The translations under genes were made by a program, and so were the position numbers. DNA of 64,000 nt from JAJNPS01 sp031378845 (GTDB lineage: Bacteria > Pseudomonadota > Alphaproteobacteria > Rhodobacterales > Rhodobacteraceae): positions 186,001 to 250,000 of the forward strand of contig JANNES010000018.1 of NCBI GenBank assembly GCA_031378845.1, given 5' to 3'. Shown here in pieces: positions 61,078-64,000 of the stretch. The number at the start of each line of letters is the position of its first letter. Within the stretch, counting starts at the first letter, position 1. The notes below the pieces were generated by a model, which worked only from the letters and a program-made list of their open reading frames with translations, ran no database searches and was not told the origin of the DNA.

Positions 61078-61113
61078 GCGTACGATTAAGCTTCCACGCT
61101 TCGGAGGTGTGCC

Positions 61114-61251
61114 ATGCAGACTGTCAAGAACGGCTATCGCGGCCTGTCGCTGCTGGTGGGCCTGAACTGGGATCGCATCTTTGTCAGCTTTACCGTCGTC
61201 GCTGGGCTGCTCGCAGGTGCTTTTCTTGGCCAGACGCTGGTTCAGCTCTGA
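61114..61251 (+). CDS. 45-residue single-span membrane protein upstream of bamA
   Basis: ATG 61114 with a strong GGAGG ribosome site at 61102-61106 and stop at 61249-61251. The product begins MQTVKNGYRGLSLLVGLNWD and has one membrane helix (IFVSFTVVAGLLAGAFLGQT, about 22-41), with positive residues before it. No family recognised. The good ribosome site, sensible codon use and position between a terminator and bamA make it probably real. Function unknown. It could be a small envelope regulator. Confidence 0.7.
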   Translation: MQTVKNGYRGLSLLVGLNWDRIFVSFTVVAGLLAGAFLGQTLVQL

Positions 61252-61268
61252 ATCGGTTTTCCCCAGAC

Positions 61269-61277
61269 TTATCCACA
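61269..61277 (+). promoter_or_regulatory. Perfect DnaA-box sequence upstream of bamA
   Basis: TTATCCACA matches the E. coli DnaA consensus exactly and is preceded by TTTTCCCCAGAC. It is a single box in the 126-base gap before bamA. It could regulate transcription or be chance. Confidence 0.35.
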
Positions 61278-61377
61278 AGATTTCGTTAGTCCTGCAAAGT
61301 TGACCGCAGCCTTTTGACAAGGCTGGTCTTTCCCGATAGTCAGATTACAAGATAAATGACAGGGACGGGGCAGGGAA

Positions 61378-63723
61378 ATGGTGCGGAATTTGGGGTCCTT
61401 TGACAGGCGTCCTCTGGCAGGTCAGGCCCGTATCCGGCCCATCCTCTTGTCTCTTTTTCTTGGCACCGCAACTGCTTCGGGCGCGTTCTTCACGCCCGCG
61501 CACGCACAGGTTTTCGCATTTTCAGCCGTGACGATCGAAGGAAATGAACGCGTAGATCAGTCGACGATCCTGTCCTATGCGGGAATCGCTCGGGGCCAGG
61601 AGGTTTCTGCGGCGCAGTTGAACGATGCCTATCAGCGTATCGTGAACTCGGGCTTGTTTGAGTCGGTCGAGCTTATGCCGCAGAGCGGCACGCTGGTCAT
61701 TCGCGTGCAGGAATATCCGACCATCAACGTGATCAACTTTGAGGGCAACCGCCGCCTCAAGGACGAAGCGCTCGCAGAACTGATCCAGTCGCAGTCGCGC
61801 AGGGTCTATTCGCCTGCCATGGCCGAATCGGATGCCGCCGCCATCGCCGAACTTTACCGCACGCGGGGCCGTTTGGCCGCAAGCGTGGAGCCAAAGATCA
61901 TCCGTCGAGACGGCAATCGCGTCGACCTTGTCTTTGAGATCGGCGAAGGCAGGGTTGCGGAGGTGGAGCGTCTGTCATTTGTCGGCAACCGCGCCTTTTC
62001 GGACCGCCGTCTGCGACAAGTGCTGGAAACCAAGCAAGCGGGCCTGTTGCGGAACTTTATCCAGCGCGACAGCTTTATTGCCGAACGGCTGGACCTCGAT
62101 AAACAGCTTTTGGTCGATTTCTACCTGTCGCGTGGTTACGCCGATGTGCAGGTCACCGATGCCAGCGCCGATGTCGCGCGCGAACGCGATGCAACCTTTG
62201 TCACCGTCAGCATCCGCGAAGGGCAGATGTTCAAGATCGGCGAGGTCTCGACGTCATCAGAGGTCGAAGGTGTCGATGCCGACGAATTTGCTGCGGTTCA
62301 GCGCATCAGCACGGGTCAGACCTGGAGTCCGGGTCTGATCGACAATAACATCGCCCGGATGGAAAATCTGGCCTTGCGCAAAGGGCTGAATTTCATCCGG
62401 GTCGATCCGCGCGTGACGCGCGACGACCGCAACGGACGGCTGGACATAGAATTCGTGCTGGTGCGCGGCGAACGTGTGTTCGTGGAGCGGATCGACATCG
62501 AAGGCAATGCGACCACCCTTGATCAGGTTGTGCGCCGACAGTTCCGCTCGGTCGAAGGTGACCCTTTCAATCCGCGCGAAATCCGCCAGTCTGCTGAACG
62601 CATCCGCGCCTTGGGCTTTTTCAAGGATGCCAGCGTCGATGCCCAGCCCGGAACCAACCCCGATCAGGTCGTGGTCAATGTCGATGTCGAAGAACAGCCG
62701 ACAGGCACGCTGAGCTTTGGTGTCAGCTACGGCGCCTCGCAAGGTGTCGGGCTGAACATCGGATTTTCCGAAACCAACTTTCTTGGCCGTGGTCAGGCGC
62801 TTGCCGTGAATATCTCAAGCGGTACGGACAACGCAAATACCTCGTTCAGCTTTACGGAACCGGCGTTTCTCGGGCGGGACTTGTCGTTTACGGTTGGTGG
62901 GTCTTATCGCACGACGAACAATGACGATGCGTTCTATGACACCCGTAACCTTGGGTTTAACACCGGCATCGGGTTTCCGATCAGCGAGTTCGGCAGGCTC
63001 AGTCTGCGCTACCGGATCTCGCAAGACGAGATTTTCAATGTCTCGACCGACAGCTCCGCCATCCTCATCGCCGAAGGTGCACGCGGGGCGCTGCTGACCA
63101 GCGCGCTGGGATATACCTACGAATATGATACGCGCATCAATGGCACCAACCCGCTTGGCGGTGTGCTTTTGCGGTTCTCGCAAGAGTTTGCCGGGATTGG
63201 CGGGGATACGAACTATATCTCGACGACTGGCTTTGCGCTGGCAGAACGCCGTGTTCTGAACGAAGAAGTCACTCTGCGCGCGGTTTTCGAGGGCGGCGTG
63301 ATCAGCACGCTGGGCGACGAGCCGAGTGGCGTCAACGAACGCTTCTTTGGCAATGGCAAGATCCGTGGCTTTGAAGCCAACGGCATCGGCCCGCGGGACC
63401 TTACGGCTGTCAACGCGGACGCTCTTGGCGGCAACGTTTTCGCTGTGGCGCGCTTTGAGGCCGATTTTCCGTTGGGGCTGCCGGAAGAGTACGGCATCAC
63501 GGCTGGTGCGTTCTTTGACGTGGGCTCGGTTTGGAGCTTGGACAACATCGCCGGAACCGGTGGATCGGTCGACGACAGCATGAACCTGCGATCGTCGGTC
63601 GGGGTGTCTGTGTTCTGGACCACACCTATCGGGCCCCTGCGGTTCAACTTTTCCAAGGCACTCATCAAAGAAGATTATGACAAAGAGCAGAACTTCGATC
63701 TGACGATCTCGACCAAGTTCTGA
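61378..63723 (+). CDS. bamA: Outer membrane protein assembly factor BamA
   Basis: 781 residues. A signal peptide is cut near AHAQ (about residue 43). Five POTRA domains follow, the first starting FSAVTIEGNERVDQSTILSY. The C-terminal beta barrel starts about residue 440 and contains the conserved L6 motif IRGFEANGIGPRD (about 661-673). The chain ends DLTISTKF with the terminal aromatic residue needed for insertion. BamA folds and inserts outer-membrane proteins. The start region has AGGGA near the ATG. Its TGA overlaps the next gene's ATG by one base. Confidence 0.97.
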   Translation: MVRNLGSFDRRPLAGQARIRPILLSLFLGTATASGAFFTPAHAQVFAFSAVTIEGNERVDQSTILSYAGIARGQEVSAAQLNDAYQRIVNSGLFESVELMPQSGTLVIRVQEYPTINVINFEGNRRLKDEALAELIQSQSRRVYSPAMAESDAAAIAELYRTRGRLAASVEPKIIRRDGNRVDLVFEIGEGRVAEVERLSFVGNRAFSDRRLRQVLETKQAGLLRNFIQRDSFIAERLDLDKQLLVDFYLSRGYADVQVTDASADVARERDATFVTVSIREGQMFKIGEVSTSSEVEGVDADEFAAVQRISTGQTWSPGLIDNNIARMENLALRKGLNFIRVDPRVTRDDRNGRLDIEFVLVRGERVFVERIDIEGNATTLDQVVRRQFRSVEGDPFNPREIRQSAERIRALGFFKDASVDAQPGTNPDQVVVNVDVEEQPTGTLSFGVSYGASQGVGLNIGFSETNFLGRGQALAVNISSGTDNANTSFSFTEPAFLGRDLSFTVGGSYRTTNNDDAFYDTRNLGFNTGIGFPISEFGRLSLRYRISQDEIFNVSTDSSAILIAEGARGALLTSALGYTYEYDTRINGTNPLGGVLLRFSQEFAGIGGDTNYISTTGFALAERRVLNEEVTLRAVFEGGVISTLGDEPSGVNERFFGNGKIRGFEANGIGPRDLTAVNADALGGNVFAVARFEADFPLGLPEEYGITAGAFFDVGSVWSLDNIAGTGGSVDDSMNLRSSVGVSVFWTTPIGPLRFNFSKALIKEDYDKEQNFDLTISTKF

Positions 63724-64000
63724 TGCGCAAGGCGGGCTATGTCGTGGCAATGCTGCTGGCCTTGGCGGGGTCCGCCGGGGCGCAGGAATCAGCGCCGGTC
63801 GCACCCGCCGCGCCTCCGGTCGTCACGCTGGATCAGGACCGCCTATTTTTGGAAACTGCCTTTGGCAAGGCTGCTGCCGCGCGCTCTGCGGCCGATGAAG
63901 AGGCGCTGCTGGCCGAGAACCGCGAAATATTTGCGGCTCTTGAGGCTGAGGAGAAAGATCTGACCGCGCGTCGTGCGGAAACCCCGGCGGCCGAATTTTC
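63723..64000 (+). CDS. skp: OmpH/Skp family periplasmic chaperone (3' end outside window)
   Basis: The visible 92 residues start MRKAGYVVAMLLALAGSAGA, a signal peptide cut after about residue 20. A Pro/Ala linker follows, then VVTLDQDRLFLETAFGKAAA, the start of an OmpH/Skp domain. The helical part LLAENREIFAALEAEEKDLT would form the coiled-coil arms. Skp escorts unfolded outer-membrane proteins to BamA. Overlap with the bamA stop (TGATG) shows tight coupling. The rest runs past the window end. Confidence 0.88.
   Translation, partial: MRKAGYVVAMLLALAGSAGAQESAPVAPAAPPVVTLDQDRLFLETAFGKAAAARSAADEEALLAENREIFAALEAEEKDLTARRAETPAAEF

Overview
The window reads as a chromosomal segment of an alphaproteobacterium, most likely a member of the Rhodobacteraceae (Rhodobacter/Roseobacter group). 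The reasons are high GC content, a complex I operon with extra genes between nuo genes, the run nuoN-birA-coaX-RNase J, a sulfite-reduction operon with DUF2849 and DUF934 genes and an FNR, and short GC-rich repeats ending in GGGATATTT of a kind common in this family. This assignment rests on protein resemblance from memory, not on a search. No rRNA, tRNA, insertion sequence, prophage or CRISPR array was found. Almost all of the DNA is protein coding.

Layout. (1) 1-13592, plus strand: the distal part of the complex I operon (nuoG 3' part, a lipoprotein gene, nuoH, nuoI, a small membrane protein, a carboxymuconolactone-decarboxylase-like protein, nuoJ-nuoN), then birA, coaX and RNase J. (2) 13705-28751, all minus strand: an SDR protein, a DUF1801 protein, purF, cvpA, radA, a one-domain PqiA protein, an MlaF/MlaE lipid-transport pair, alr, dnaB, pyrE, pyrC, an unknown protein beside a glycosyltransferase, and glutaryl-CoA dehydrogenase, which is divergent from its probable LysR regulator. 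(3) 28844-34411: that LysR gene, a large Ala-rich OmpA-like protein, an XdhC-family protein, infC (apparently starting at ATA) and a small Ala-rich membrane-anchored protein. (4) 34485-39109: an assimilatory sulfate/sulfite reduction operon (DUF2849-cysI-cysH-DUF934-fpr), divergent from an Lrp-type regulator with a good Lrp-like dyad between them. (5) 39170-46650: P450, DMT exporter, tpiA, two Fe-S assembly genes (sufA, sufT) separated by a two-gene satD/DUF3307 module, ssb, a lytic transglycosylase and a YdeI-like protein. (6) 46659-54238: a peptide/oligopeptide ABC importer with a fused double ATPase and an AraC regulator. (7) 54466-64000: miaA divergent from the conserved envelope and isoprenoid block pyrH-frr-uppS-cdsA-dxr-rseP-(45-aa protein)-bamA-skp.

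How the genes work together. Most of the window is housekeeping: respiration, cofactor supply (biotin ligase, pantothenate kinase), RNA decay, nucleotide synthesis, replication and repair, cell-wall and outer-membrane biogenesis, and sulfur assimilation. The most unusual item is the satD/DUF3307 pair (42600-43945). SatD shows residues in the order expected of a class III nucleotidyl-cyclase fold followed by a C-terminal helix-turn-helix. It overlaps a multi-pass membrane protein gene by ATGA, and its apparently leaderless promoter lies inside two tandem 29-bp dyad repeats. I propose it as an autoregulated nucleotide-signalling or phage-defence-like module inserted between sufT and sufA. That function is inference and untested. 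The second notable item is infC, whose reading frame has no ATG, GTG or TTG that could encode the full-length protein. It has an ATA codon placed behind a Shine-Dalgarno sequence.
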